A stretch of DNA of 34,250 bases from Deltaproteobacteria bacterium (GTDB lineage: Bacteria; Desulfobacterota; G020345765). The first letter of the stretch is position 1. Each line of letters opens with the position of its first letter. This document shows positions 1 through 9,145 of this stretch, one piece after another. The notes below the pieces were generated by a model. That model did no database searches. It had not been told where the DNA came from and saw only the letters and a program-made list of their open reading frames with translations. The DNA lies in assembly GCA_020345765.1 (NCBI GenBank), contig CP070770.1:2973059-3007308 (forward strand), in the 5' to 3' direction. Made by a program: the position numbers and the translations under genes.

Positions 1-1
1 G

Positions 2-2008
2 GCTGTCGTGGGCTCACCTACAATCTGCCCGGGGGAAAGTGGGGGGGCAGGGACAGACTGCAACGATGATGACCCGACATCCTATCCCGGGGCAATCGAG
101 GTGTGCGATGACGACCTGGAGGACTGCAGTGGAATTACCGACGATGGATGCAATGTAGACGGCGATAATTATTGTACTCCCGCGATGGCCGTGGTGGGTT
201 CTCCTACCGTCTGCCCGGATGAAACCGGAGATTCCTATCCGGGAACAGCCGGGACCGACTGCAACGATAATGATATAACCTCTTACCCGGGGGCAACCGA
301 GGTGTGCGACGACGATCTGGAGACCTGCGGTGGAATTACCGACGATGGATGTAATGACGATAGCGATAACTATTGTGATTTTGCAATGAATGTGGTTGGT
401 TCACCTGCGGTTTGCTCCGCAGAGAGCGGGGACGCCTATCCGGGAACACCAGGGACGGACTGCGATGATAGTGAGGCAACGACTCATCCGGGAGCCATTG
501 AGATTTGTGGGGATGGGATAAGTCAAGACTGTGATCCAAGCCTAATCTGCGATGGGGGAACGATAGATTCCGATGGAGATGAGTATGCCAGCATCGCCTC
601 TGGAGGGACGGACTGCGATGATGATGATGCGGCGACTTACCCCGGAGCTGTTGAGATTTGTGGGGATGGGATAAGTCAAGACTGTGACGCAAGCTTAATC
701 TGCGACGGGGGGACGGTAGATTCCGATGGAGATGAATATGCCAGCATCGCTTCTGGAGGGAGTGACTGCAATGATAGTGATGATACATCTTACCCCGGAG
801 CTCTAGAGGTGTGTGATGGTAATCTGGAGACATGCGGTGGGGTTGCCGACGATGGATGTAATGGGGATGGTGATAATTATTGTGATGACTCGATGAATGT
901 AGTGGGCTCACCTGCGGTTTGTTCTGCAGAGAGCGGGGGCGCTTATCCAGGAACACTGGGAACAGATTGCGATGATTCGAATATAAATATCTATCCCGGA
1001 GCCAGCGAGTTAGATAACGGCATCGATGATGATTGTGACGGAGACGCCATTGAGCTAGGACTCTTTGATGGGGACGGGGATGGCTATACGGATAACTATG
1101 GCAGTGCCTCCGATCCTACCCCGGACTGTGATGATACTGATACCAATAACTGGACCACTTTCGGTTGCAACTTTTGCGAGGATATAGACGGGGATGGCTG
1201 GTACGTTTACTGTGACCGTTATCAGACCATCCAGGGCCCGGACTGCGATGACGGAGCTCCTCTTGTCTTTCCCATACCCCCCGACGATGTTATCTCTTGC
1301 CCGGGCTCCGACAGCTGGTCGACTACGGGAATGAGCAATCTTAATGACTACTCTTGTGACGATTGGAATGAAAGCGGACCGGAGTACATCTATGAGCTGA
1401 CCACCGGTGCAACATGCGATATTACTGCGAATTTATGCAGCCAGAGTGTAGATCTGGATGTTTTTATCCTTTCCGACAATCCGGAGGGCGCCTGTCCGAA
1501 CAACTGCGTAGCTTATGGCAACGACTGGGCCACCTACCTATCGGCACCCGCCGGGACCTACTACATCGTCGTCGATGGCTACGATGGAGCGCAAGGGGCA
1601 TACGACCTTTTGACCTTCTGTGGAGACTGCCCCGTTGGCAACTGCTGCTACTGCGATACTACGACCATAGCTTATGGCGGAACCTACAACGGCTCTTTGA
1701 CTGCAACCGATGACATTTGGGGTGGCTTTTCCTACTTCGATGACATTGAGTTTGAAGCTACCACTGGAGATTGCGTCAGGATAGACCTAGACGGAGTGTT
1801 TTTTGACGCCTATCTCCTACTTTGCGGCCCAGATCAGAAGTGCACTACTATATATGACGAAAATGATGACTGTACAATCTTCACCTCCGATTCCTGTCTT
1901 GATGTGACGATCCCCAACTCGGGTGTGTGGACAATTATTGCAACTTCCTGGGGGGCACTTGAGACTGGAAATTATTTGCTTACTATAGATGAAGTCATCT
2001 GCCCTTAA
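2..2008 (+). CDS. MopE-type Cys/Asp repeat secreted protein, 5' partial
   Basis: The reading frame is open to the left edge, and the first codons (Ala-Val, then Val-Gly-Ser-Pro) match the internal repeat unit, so the GTG at 8 is not the true start and the gene begins outside the window. The visible 668 residues carry about eight repeats of the type DCxDxDxxxYPGAxEVCxD, the putative metal-binding motif of the MopE/Cu-binding family, alternating with Cys-containing GSPxVC segments. From about residue 450 the repeats stop, and two beta-rich regions of the bacterial pre-peptidase C-terminal (PPC) type follow (YYIVVDGYDG near 510-540, then a second domain to the end). Paired cysteines and acidic runs suit an exported, disulfide-bonded, calcium- or metal-binding surface protein. 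No catalytic domain is visible. The export signal must lie upstream. The exact metal and role are unknown. Confidence 0.85.
   Translation, partial: AVVGSPTICPGESGGAGTDCNDDDPTSYPGAIEVCDDDLEDCSGITDDGCNVDGDNYCTPAMAVVGSPTVCPDETGDSYPGTAGTDCNDNDITSYPGATEVCDDDLETCGGITDDGCNDDSDNYCDFAMNVVGSPAVCSAESGDAYPGTPGTDCDDSEATTHPGAIEICGDGISQDCDPSLICDGGTIDSDGDEYASIASGGTDCDDDDAATYPGAVEICGDGISQDCDASLICDGGTVDSDGDEYASIASGGSDCNDSDDTSYPGALEVCDGNLETCGGVADDGCNGDGDNYCDDSMNVVGSPAVCSAESGGAYPGTLGTDCDDSNINIYPGASELDNGIDDDCDGDAIELGLFDGDGDGYTDNYGSASDPTPDCDDTDTNNWTTFGCNFCEDIDGDGWYVYCDRYQTIQGPDCDDGAPLVFPIPPDDVISCPGSDSWSTTGMSNLNDYSCDDWNESGPEYIYELTTGATCDITANLCSQSVDLDVFILSDNPEGACPNNCVAYGNDWATYLSAPAGTYYIVVDGYDGAQGAYDLLTFCGDCPVGNCCYCDTTTIAYGGTYNGSLTATDDIWGGFSYFDDIEFEATTGDCVRIDLDGVFFDAYLLLCGPDQKCTTIYDENDDCTIFTSDSCLDVTIPNSGVWTIIATSWGALETGNYLLTIDEVICP
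500..805 (+). repeat. Two tandem 153-bp copies in the MopE-like gene
   Basis: Positions 500-652 and 653-805 are near-identical in-frame direct repeats of 51 codons. Both encode EICGDGISQDCD...DSDGDEYASIASGG. Most differences are single bases. This indicates recent internal duplication within an already repetitive gene. Confidence 0.9.
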
Positions 2009-2037
2009 TGAAAAATCTTAAAATTATTGCTCAAAAC

Positions 2038-2070
2038 AAGGCCACTTATTCGGAGGTGGTCTTTTTTATT
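2038..2070 (+). terminator. Rho-independent terminator of the MopE-like gene
   Basis: AAGGCCAC at 2038-2045 pairs with GTGGTCTT at 2056-2063 (8 bp, one G-T pair), and the hairpin runs into a T6 tract. It lies 30 bases after the stop codon. Confidence 0.85.
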
Positions 2071-2128
2071 TGCTGACCGCCTATCCTTACATCTTTCTAC
2101 AAATTTGGGGGAAACCCTAAAATATTTA

Positions 2129-2158
2129 TTGACAAAATAGAGTATAAGTAAGTAAGAT
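2129..2158 (+). promoter_or_regulatory. Probable sigma70-type promoter of hppA
   Basis: A perfect TTGACA at 2129-2134 is followed after 18 bases by TAAGAT at 2153-2158. It sits 56 bases before the pyrophosphatase start codon and just after the upstream terminator. Confidence 0.6.
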
Positions 2159-2213
2159 GTCTTTTAATTATTGGAAAGTTTATCATGATTAAAGCAAGAA
2201 GGAGGGTAAAGAC

Positions 2214-4265
2214 ATGGATTTAACGACCTTGGTGCTTTTGGTATTAGCAGGCATACTGGCCCTGTGTTTTGCCGGATACTTTTTCGTGAGCGTGAAAAAG
2301 AAAGATATCGGAACCGAGCGGATGCAGGAGATTTCCATAGCAATTAAAGAAGGAGCAATGGCATTCCTCTACCGGGAATATCGGACCCTGGTTATCTTTG
2401 TTATTGTCGTGACTGCCCTGCTCGCCTGGCTGATCCACCCCTATACCGGGGCAGCCTTTTTCATCGGGGCCATCTGCTCGGCGCTGGCCGGCTATCTGGG
2501 AATGAGCTCGGCCACCAATTCCAATGCCCGGACCGCCAATGCGGCCAAGGATGACATCAGCAAGGCGTTGAGGATCGCCTTCTCCGGCGGTGCGGTACTG
2601 GGGATGTCGGTGGTAGGTATCGGCCTGCTGGGCCTTAGTATCTCTTATTATGTTTTAGAGTATATATTTGATATCAATAAGGCAGTTGAGATAGTTGCCG
2701 GATTCGGGTTCGGTGCCAGTTCAATCGCCCTCTTTGCCCGGGTGGGCGGGGGGATATACACCAAGGCGGCTGATGTCGGGGCCGACCTGGTAGGAAAGGT
2801 CGAGGCCGGTATCCCCGAAGACGACCCCCGGAACCCTGCGGTAATCGCCGATAATGTCGGGGATAATGTGGGAGATATCGCCGGGATGGGCGCTGACCTT
2901 TATGAATCCTATGTCAATTCTTTCATCGGCGCAATGACCATCGGCGTTATTCTCTTTGGAGTCCAAGGGGTGGTGCTTCCCCTGGCAGTCGGGGCCGCCG
3001 GTATCGTAGCCGCAGCCATCGGAACCCTGTTTGTCCGGCCGAGTAAGAAGGGAGGCGCAGATTATCAGGAACAAACAAAGAGCGCCCGCAGCACATTAAA
3101 CCGGGGCACGATCATAACCGTGTTCCTGGCCGTTATCGCAACCTATTTCCTGGTAGTAAAGACTAACTTAGTCCTGCTACCGTCCCAGAACTCACCGGAA
3201 TTCTCCCGATTCGGCAATATGGGGATATTCTACGCAACCCTTGCCGGCCTGATCGCCGGGCTCCTGATTAGTGCGATCACCGAGTATTATACCTCCGACC
3301 GGAAAAAGCCAGTACAGGGCATTGTCCAGGCATCGCAAACCGGACCCGCAACCAACATTATTACCGGTCTTGCCCTCGGGATGTGGAGCACCGGGCTGCC
3401 GATTATTGTGGTCTGCGTTGCCATCTTTCTGGCCTATTACTTCGCTGGTCTGTATGGGATCGCTATGGTTGCCGTGGGACTGTTAGCCTCCCTGGGTATG
3501 ATCCTCTCGGTAGACGGCTACGGGCCGATAAGCGACAATGCCGCCGGCATTGCGGAGATGGCCGAGATGGGGGGGGAAACCCGGGCCCGGGCGGAGGCCC
3601 TCGATTCGGTAGGGAATACTACCGCGGCCATCGGCAAAGGATTTGCTATCTGCGCCGCTGCCTTTACCGCCTTTGCATTGTTCTGGGCATATTCCCAGGT
3701 AGCCGGCCTTGAAAGTATCAGTATCGGTGACCCCCTCGTTCTGATTGGGCTCTTTATCGGGGGGATGCTCCCGTTTCTCTTCTGCGCCCGAACGATGAGG
3801 GCAGTAGGGAAGGCCGCTTCGGAAATGGTCAACGAGGTAAGACGGCAGTTTAAGGAGATTACGGGCCTGATGGAGGGAAAGACTAAGCCCGACCATAAAA
3901 AGTGTGTCGATATCAGTACCGTAACCGCCCTGAAGGAGATGGTGATCCCCAGCCTGCTGGCGGTGTTTTCCCCGATCCTGGTGGGACTGCTCCTGGGAGC
4001 CGAAGCGCTGGGGGGATTGCTGGCCGGGGCGATCGTAACCGGATTCCTGCTGGCGGTTACCATGGCCAATTCCGGAGGTGCCTGGGATAATGCGAAGAAA
4101 TACATCGAGGCGGGAAACCTCGGGGGCAAGGGCTCGGAGGCCCATAAGGCCGCGGTAGTTGGAGATACGGTCGGAGATCCCTTCAAAGACACCTCGGGAC
4201 CCTCCTTGAACATACTGATAAAGCTTATGTCGGTGGTCGCCTTGGTCTGCGCCCCACTGTTTTAA
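2214..4265 (+). CDS. hppA: K+-dependent membrane pyrophosphatase, probably Na+-pumping
   Basis: Integral inner-membrane pyrophosphatase (683 aa, normal for the family) that couples pyrophosphate hydrolysis to ion export. About 16 hydrophobic segments are visible. The pyrophosphate-binding signature [11 protein letters not shown] is at residues 188-198, followed by the Mg-binding DNVGDNVGD run near 213-221. The subtype residue after GNTT is Ala (471), with Gly at 474, as in K+-dependent enzymes; K+-independent proton pumps have Lys and Thr there. The semi-conserved gating glutamate lies in DLYESY (Glu231), the position usual in Na+-transporting members, so Na+ (or mixed Na+/H+) pumping is inferred. 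A strong ribosome-binding site (AAGGAGGG) precedes the ATG. The gene converges directly on the CLC gene. Confidence 0.96.
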   Translation: MDLTTLVLLVLAGILALCFAGYFFVSVKKKDIGTERMQEISIAIKEGAMAFLYREYRTLVIFVIVVTALLAWLIHPYTGAAFFIGAICSALAGYLGMSSATNSNARTANAAKDDISKALRIAFSGGAVLGMSVVGIGLLGLSISYYVLEYIFDINKAVEIVAGFGFGASSIALFARVGGGIYTKAADVGADLVGKVEAGIPEDDPRNPAVIADNVGDNVGDIAGMGADLYESYVNSFIGAMTIGVILFGVQGVVLPLAVGAAGIVAAAIGTLFVRPSKKGGADYQEQTKSARSTLNRGTIITVFLAVIATYFLVVKTNLVLLPSQNSPEFSRFGNMGIFYATLAGLIAGLLISAITEYYTSDRKKPVQGIVQASQTGPATNIITGLALGMWSTGLPIIVVCVAIFLAYYFAGLYGIAMVAVGLLASLGMILSVDGYGPISDNAAGIAEMAEMGGETRARAEALDSVGNTTAAIGKGFAICAAAFTAFALFWAYSQVAGLESISIGDPLVLIGLFIGGMLPFLFCARTMRAVGKAASEMVNEVRRQFKEITGLMEGKTKPDHKKCVDISTVTALKEMVIPSLLAVFSPILVGLLLGAEALGGLLAGAIVTGFLLAVTMANSGGAWDNAKKYIEAGNLGGKGSEAHKAAVVGDTVGDPFKDTSGPSLNILIKLMSVVALVCAPLF

Positions 4266-6047
4266 CTAGTGGGACGGGGGGTTCTCCCCGAAAACCCCTC
4301 TCAATTTAGTTATCTCGTTATCGTAAGCCGCTAAAACATCGCTGCGGGAGAGGACCCCGATTAACTTATCGGGCTCAAACCTGCTTACTACCGGCAAGCG
4401 GGCAATATCGTGAAGATGCATCTTATGGAGGGCATCATAGAGGTTATCGCTCGGAAATACCGTAACCGGATGAGGGATGGCCAGATCCTCGGCGATAATA
4501 ACCTTTTCCAGTTCTTCTTCAAACAGGGCACTACGCAGATCCCCAAATGAAATTACTCCGGTGAGCTTACCACTTCTGTCAATAACCGGGAAAAAGGTGC
4601 TGCGACTCCTTAAGAGTAATTTCCTTATTTCCCCAAGAGGCATGTCGCGGTAGATCGTATCGATATCCATTTCCATAACATCCTTAACCCGTAGGGAGCG
4701 CATAATACTGACTTCTGTCCCCATCTGAAGATCAATCCCTCTCCGAATTAATTTCATGGTGTAGATGGATTCCCGCTTCAATCTGATGGCAAGCAGGGCG
4801 CTGGTGGCCGAGGCAACTATTAGCGGAAGAAAGATATTATAATCGTTGGTCATCTCAAAAAGGATCAGGATGGCGGTGATCGGTGCATGGGTGGTCCCGG
4901 CAACAACTGCTGCCATTCCTACCAGGGCATAAGAACCGGAAGATGCGGTCACGGCCGGGAACAAAGAATGAACAGCTATTCCAAACAGGCCACCCATCAT
5001 TGAGCCTAAGAACAAAGAGGGAGCAAATACTCCTCCCGAACCCCCGGAACCGATGGTGATGGAAACCGCAACCAGCTTCAGGACGATCAGCAGAAGAAGA
5101 AAATACCATACTATCCCTTCCTCCAGGGCAAGCTCGATCGAGCCGTAGCCGACCCCAAATATGTGGGGATAATAGATCCCGATCAGACCGATAATTACCC
5201 CCCCGATGCTGGCCTTTAAATATCCGGGGAAGCGTAATTTGTCAAAGATATCTTCGCTCTTATAAAGGATAAAGATAAAGGCTAGTGATACCAGAGCGGC
5301 CAGGCAGCCTAAGACCGTGTAGGGAAGGATTTCCCATAAGCTGACTAAGCTGTAATCGGGAATCGGGATGGCAAAAACCGGCTGATTGCCGAAGAATAAC
5401 CTTGAGACTACCGTCGCTAATATGGACGAGAGAATAATGGGGCTGAATGTCCTGATCTGAAAGTTTTTCAGGATCAGCTCCGAGCTGAACATTGCCCCTG
5501 CTAGCGGGGCGTTAAAGGTAGCGGCAATCCCGGCCGCCGCGCCGCAGCCCACCAGGATCTTGATCCTTTCCCCGGACAACTTAAGGATCTGGCCGACAAC
5601 TGATCCGATTGCCGACCCGATCTGGACGATCGGCCCTTCTCTTCCAACCGAACCGCCGGAACCGATGCAGATGGACGAGGCAATGGATTTAATCGCTACC
5701 ACTCTCGGCCGGATCCTCCCTTCCCGCAGAGCAACCGCCTCCATAACCTCAGGAACACCGTGCCCCTTTGCTTCCCGGGCAAAAAAGTAGATGATCGGCC
5801 CGATAATCAATCCTCCCAGCGCCGGGGCCAATAATTTATGCAGCCACGGGAGAGACCTTGCCACCTCGAGCAGATTACCTCCACCGCCGAAGAACAGTCC
5901 CTGAAAAAACTCGATTAAAAATCGAAAGCCCACCGCCCCGAATCCCCCGAGCAATCCGACAAAACCGGCTACCAGCATAGTGAAGGTAGTCTCGTCTATT
6001 CTAATTCGTTTAATTCTCCCCAGTGTTTCCTTAACATCCACTGTCAC
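4266..6047 (-). CDS. CLC-family chloride transporter/channel with CBS pair
   Basis: Inner-membrane anion transporter of 593 aa. The three CLC selectivity motifs are present: GHGVPE near 95-100, GREGP near 135-139 with the gating glutamate at 137, and GGVFAPS near 338-344. The pore tyrosine is Tyr429. Two CBS domains fill residues 451-509 and 518-578 and probably sense adenine nucleotides. At the position of the internal proton glutamate (Glu203 of E. coli ClC) the alignment gives Leu191, while the preceding glutamate (190) is kept, so proton coupling may be altered or lost. The start used is a GTG with only a weak ribosome-binding site; another GTG lies two codons in. Its stop codon abuts that of hppA. 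Confidence 0.94.
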   Translation of the reverse strand: MTVDVKETLGRIKRIRIDETTFTMLVAGFVGLLGGFGAVGFRFLIEFFQGLFFGGGGNLLEVARSLPWLHKLLAPALGGLIIGPIIYFFAREAKGHGVPEVMEAVALREGRIRPRVVAIKSIASSICIGSGGSVGREGPIVQIGSAIGSVVGQILKLSGERIKILVGCGAAAGIAATFNAPLAGAMFSSELILKNFQIRTFSPIILSSILATVVSRLFFGNQPVFAIPIPDYSLVSLWEILPYTVLGCLAALVSLAFIFILYKSEDIFDKLRFPGYLKASIGGVIIGLIGIYYPHIFGVGYGSIELALEEGIVWYFLLLLIVLKLVAVSITIGSGGSGGVFAPSLFLGSMMGGLFGIAVHSLFPAVTASSGSYALVGMAAVVAGTTHAPITAILILFEMTNDYNIFLPLIVASATSALLAIRLKRESIYTMKLIRRGIDLQMGTEVSIMRSLRVKDVMEMDIDTIYRDMPLGEIRKLLLRSRSTFFPVIDRSGKLTGVISFGDLRSALFEEELEKVIIAEDLAIPHPVTVFPSDNLYDALHKMHLHDIARLPVVSRFEPDKLIGVLSRSDVLAAYDNEITKLRGVFGENPPSH

Positions 6048-6085
6048 AATCCCATAAATTCAACAAGAAAAGATATCTCTAATCA

Positions 6086-6115
6086 ATTATATAGCAATTT
6101 GGTGAGGAAATACAA
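6086..6115 (-). promoter_or_regulatory. Possible promoter of the CLC gene
   Basis: On the minus strand TTGTAT (6110-6115) is followed after 18 bases by a perfect TATAAT (6086-6091), about 40 bases upstream of the GTG start. The -35 match is poor. Confidence 0.4.
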
Positions 6116-6125
6116 TGGTAGATAA

Positions 6126-6154
6126 TTGCTAATAGGCGGATAAATTGATATAAT
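6126..6154 (+). promoter_or_regulatory. Probable promoter of the MBL hydrolase gene
   Basis: TTGCTA (6126-6131), a 17-base spacer and a perfect TATAAT (6149-6154) lie 48 bases before the ATG at 6203. This divergent control region is shared with the CLC gene. Confidence 0.5.
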
Positions 6155-6202
6155 TTCATATTAATATACTGATTTTTTGTGCCATTCCGTTAACTTTATT
6201 TT

Positions 6203-6973
6203 ATGAAAATTGGGTTGAAAATCACTTTTTTGGGCTGCGGAACATCCACCGGGGTGCCCTTGATCGGGTGCAGATGCAAGGTTTGCACCTCGGACAATAT
6301 CAAAAACAAGCGAACCCGGGCCTCCCTGCTGATCGAACTCAACCAGAAAAACATCCTAATTGATACCTCTACGGATTTGAGATTTCAGGCCTTGGCCAAC
6401 AAAATCGAGCATATTGATGCCGTCCTTTTTACCCATACCCATGCGGATCACATCCATGGTATTGATGAGCTTAGAAGTTTCAATTTCATCCAGCTCTCGG
6501 AGATCCCTTGCTATGGAAGCGAGGAGACGATAAACCAGATACGTCAGATCTTCTCTTACATCTTTACCGATAACTTTGATGGTGGAGGGAAGCCAATCCT
6601 GAGGATGCATACCGTTTCATCCAAATTCAACATCCACGGACTGGATATTGTGCCGGTAAAGATACTTCACGGTAATCCGATTATTTTCGGCTACCGTTTC
6701 GGAAATATCGCTTACCTATCAGATTGCAGTGGGATCCCCGAAGACTCAAAGCCTCTGCTTAAGGATCTCGAGCTCCTCATCCTCGATGCCCTTCGCTACC
6801 AGTTTCATCCTACCCATTTTAATCTGGAGGGAGCCCTGAAGGCGGTGGAGGAATTAAAGCCCCGAAGGACGATTTTTACCCATATGGGACACCAATTTGA
6901 CTATGAAGAGGTTAACCGGGATCTGCCGGAAGGCACCGAATTAGCTTATGATGGAATGGTGGTAGAAACATAG
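6203..6973 (+). CDS. PhnP-like metallo-beta-lactamase-fold hydrolase
   Basis: A 256-residue cytoplasmic MBL-fold protein. The metal motif THTHADH is at 77-83, with further ligand candidates His156, Asp174 and His227, as needed for a two-metal phosphodiesterase site. An N-terminal GCxCxxC cluster (Cys23, 25, 28) resembles the extra zinc site of PhnP, the phosphoribosyl cyclic phosphodiesterase. The family hydrolyses phosphodiesters; the substrate here cannot be told, and no phosphonate (phn) genes are nearby. There is no clear ribosome-binding site before the ATG. A TTG three codons on is the only close alternative, so the start is moderately certain. It appears to be a single-gene unit. Confidence 0.88.
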   Translation: MKIGLKITFLGCGTSTGVPLIGCRCKVCTSDNIKNKRTRASLLIELNQKNILIDTSTDLRFQALANKIEHIDAVLFTHTHADHIHGIDELRSFNFIQLSEIPCYGSEETINQIRQIFSYIFTDNFDGGGKPILRMHTVSSKFNIHGLDIVPVKILHGNPIIFGYRFGNIAYLSDCSGIPEDSKPLLKDLELLILDALRYQFHPTHFNLEGALKAVEELKPRRTIFTHMGHQFDYEEVNRDLPEGTELAYDGMVVET

Positions 6974-6984
6974 CGGATTAAACC

Positions 6985-7062
6985 ACGAATTAATAGAATT
7001 GCACGAAGCAATTTTCCCTTTTGGGATTTGGTCATTGGTCATTGGGATTTGAACATTAATTT
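6985..7062. repeat. Intergenic low-complexity repeat segment
   Basis: The gap before the division cluster holds a CACGAA-type repeat (6992-7009) and short direct repeats of GGTCATT within a TTGGGATTTG context (7019-7052). Positions 7019-7038 match 28596-28615 in the exporter operon at 17 of 20 bases, so this is probably a fragment of a dispersed intergenic repeat. Confidence 0.5.
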
Positions 7063-7126
7063 TTACACTTGCACAAAAAGCCGAATAATGATAAGTATAT
7101 CTAATAAATAATAGGCGGGTTCAGCG

Positions 7127-7534
7127 ATGATACTGGGATTTAATCATAATATTAAATATAAAGGAATCATGTTTCATATCCAGACTGAAGACAGCGGGGT
7201 TACCAACCCGCATGTCATCACCCATATATTCATTGGCGGTAATATCGTAGCCACCAAAAAAACCAATTATGACGATATCATCAAGGCGGACCGGCTGGAA
7301 GATGTGGTAAGGGACATAATGGAGGAACAACATAAGCAGATGATGAAAGACCTCCTGGCAGGAACCTATGATGAAAATCCTTTAGTCCAATCAGCCCTGC
7401 CTAAAACCTTCACTCCCGAGGAGATGGAAAGAGAGGAAAAGAGGGCGGAACAATTCGGGGATGACCTCCTCTCGGATAAAAGCCTGGACGAGGTGATCCT
7501 GGATTATCTGGTGGAGGAATCAGAAAAGAAGTAA
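7127..7534 (+). CDS. Conserved protein of unknown function preceding ftsE
   Basis: 135 residues. The N-terminal half is beta-rich (FNHNIKYKG, FHIQTEDSG, HVITHIFIGG) and resembles short uncharacterised proteins I recall from deltaproteobacteria-like genomes. The C-terminal half is strongly acidic and helical, with runs of Glu and Lys. No signal peptide, membrane segment or catalytic motif is visible, so it is probably cytoplasmic. Its stop codon is one base from the ftsE start, so it is very likely translated with the ftsE-ftsX-envC-ctpA run, and a link to division or envelope work is inferred only from that. A GC-rich partial ribosome-binding site precedes the ATG. Confidence 0.75.
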   Translation: MILGFNHNIKYKGIMFHIQTEDSGVTNPHVITHIFIGGNIVATKKTNYDDIIKADRLEDVVRDIMEEQHKQMMKDLLAGTYDENPLVQSALPKTFTPEEMEREEKRAEQFGDDLLSDKSLDEVILDYLVEESEKK

Positions 7535-7535
7535 C

Positions 7536-8189
7536 ATGATCCAGATGTTTCATGTTTATAAATCCTATCTCCGAAACACCAATGCTTTAGAGGATATAAA
7601 CCTCAGGGTGGAAAAAGGGGAGTTTGTCTTCTTAACGGGACCGAGTGGAGCGGGTAAGACGACTTTGCTCAAACTCCTTTTCTGTGCCGAAAGAGCTACC
7701 CGGGGGCAGATCCTGGTCAATGGGCGCAACATCGCCAGGATCAGGGAGTCAAGTATTCCCTATCTGAGGAGAAATATCGGGGTGGTCTTTCAGGATTTCA
7801 AGCTCCTTAACAACCGCACTGCCTTTGAGAATGTAGCTCTGGCCCTGGAAGTCATCGGGGCAAGGAGAAAGGAGATCAAAAGTAAGGTCTGGAAAACCCT
7901 GAAGATGGTTGGTCTTCAGCATAAAATTAATACCAAACCCCTGCGCCTGGCCGGAGGAGAGCAGCAGAGAATTGCGATTGCCCGGGCACTGGTTAACGAT
8001 CCGGCAATACTCCTGGCTGATGAGCCTACCGGGAATCTGGACCCTGACCTCACCATTGAGATTATTAATCTTTTGAAGGATATCAATGCCCGGGGAACTA
8101 CCGTGATGATAGCTACCCACAATCAAGCTTTAGTGGAGAAGCTCCATAAGAGATCCTTGGTTCTGGATAAGGGAAAACTGTTAAATTAG
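7536..8189 (+). CDS. ftsE: Cell division ATP-binding protein FtsE
   Basis: ABC ATPase of 217 aa, the usual FtsE length. Walker A GPSGAGKTT is at 35-43, the signature LAGGEQQR at 138-145 (FtsE normally has LSGGEQQR), Walker B ILLADEP at 158-164 and the switch histidine in ATHN at 195. FtsE binds FtsX at the inner membrane, and its ATP cycle drives FtsX to activate periplasmic peptidoglycan hydrolases at the division site. The start lies one base after the preceding stop codon, implying coupled translation. FtsX follows after 23 bases. Confidence 0.96.
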   Translation: MIQMFHVYKSYLRNTNALEDINLRVEKGEFVFLTGPSGAGKTTLLKLLFCAERATRGQILVNGRNIARIRESSIPYLRRNIGVVFQDFKLLNNRTAFENVALALEVIGARRKEIKSKVWKTLKMVGLQHKINTKPLRLAGGEQQRIAIARALVNDPAILLADEPTGNLDPDLTIEIINLLKDINARGTTVMIATHNQALVEKLHKRSLVLDKGKLLN

Positions 8190-8212
8190 AGGGGGGTGGA
8201 GGCAAGAGGAAA

Positions 8213-9109
8213 GTGTTATTCGAGAGGGCAATCTACTTTCTCGAAAGGGTGGGCCAGAACATCCGTCAGGATGCGTTTATTAACTTGGTCACTATCAGCA
8301 CAATAGCCATCACGCTTTTAATCCTCTCCACTTTTTGGCTATGTTTCCTTAACTTGAATACTTTTCTCCAAAACTGGGGTGAAAAGATTCAGATTACCGC
8401 TTACTTAAACGAGAGGACCTCCCCGGAGCAGTTGGAGGAACTTAAAGGGAAGATTCGGGAAATACCGGGGATAAAAGAGATGTCTTTTATTTCCAAAGAC
8501 CAGGCACTGAAGCTTTTTCGGGAGCAATTAGGAGGACAGGATGGGCTCCTGGAGGGATTAAACTCAAACCCTTTACCTGCCTCCTGGGAGATTCAGCTTC
8601 AACAAGATTACCAGAATTCGGAAAAGGCAGCGGAGATCGTCGGTAAGCTTAAGGGTTTTAAAGAGATAGAAGATCTTCAGTATGGGCAGAGGTGGGTTGA
8701 AAGGTTTTCTATCTTTCTCAATCTTCTTCGCCTGGCAACCTTCTTTATTGGGGGGCTCCTTATCCTGGCTACTATTTTTATCATTTCCAATACGATAAAA
8801 CTCAGTGTATATGCTCGTAAAGAGGAGATTGAAATAATGAAATTGGTGGGGGCTGCCGACTGGTTTATTAAGATTCCTTTTTTCCTCGGGGGAATCCTCC
8901 AGGGGTTAATCGGTGCCTCAATTGCAATGGTAATTCTCTATAGTATCTATAAGTTTTTGATCGATGCGATTTCTCCCGTAATGAGCCTATCCCTGGGTGC
9001 CGGAGGCCTGACCTTCTTGCCCTGGAACCATATTTACTGGTTTTTACTCGGGGGGATGCTTCTGGGCTTAGCCGGAAGCTTTACCTCCCTAGGGAGGCAT
9101 TTAAGGTAA
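8213..9109 (+). CDS. ftsX: Cell division protein FtsX
   Basis: 298-residue inner-membrane partner of FtsE. A short cytoplasmic N-terminus is followed by a membrane segment (about 23-45), a periplasmic domain (about 46-170, the part that contacts EnvC-type activators) and three more membrane segments near 172-195, 220-245 and 272-292, the standard four-helix FtsX layout. The start is GTG, supported by the purine-rich GGTGGAGG about ten bases upstream. The gene between ftsE and an envC-like gene fits the known FtsEX-EnvC pathway. Confidence 0.94.
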   Translation: MLFERAIYFLERVGQNIRQDAFINLVTISTIAITLLILSTFWLCFLNLNTFLQNWGEKIQITAYLNERTSPEQLEELKGKIREIPGIKEMSFISKDQALKLFREQLGGQDGLLEGLNSNPLPASWEIQLQQDYQNSEKAAEIVGKLKGFKEIEDLQYGQRWVERFSIFLNLLRLATFFIGGLLILATIFIISNTIKLSVYARKEEIEIMKLVGAADWFIKIPFFLGGILQGLIGASIAMVILYSIYKFLIDAISPVMSLSLGAGGLTFLPWNHIYWFLLGGMLLGLAGSFTSLGRHLR

Positions 9110-9145
9110 AAAATTTAATAGCTGTCATCAATTAAGTAGGCTAAG

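Noticed and set aside
336..956. Long open frame on the minus strand (206 residues, His/Ser-rich)
   Set aside because: It lies wholly inside the MopE-like gene. Its composition is the mirror of GAT/GAC-rich repeats, and it has no ribosome-binding site.
3483..4213. Two long minus-strand frames opposite the pyrophosphatase
   Set aside because: Both are shadows of a highly conserved membrane protein gene; their translations show no family features.
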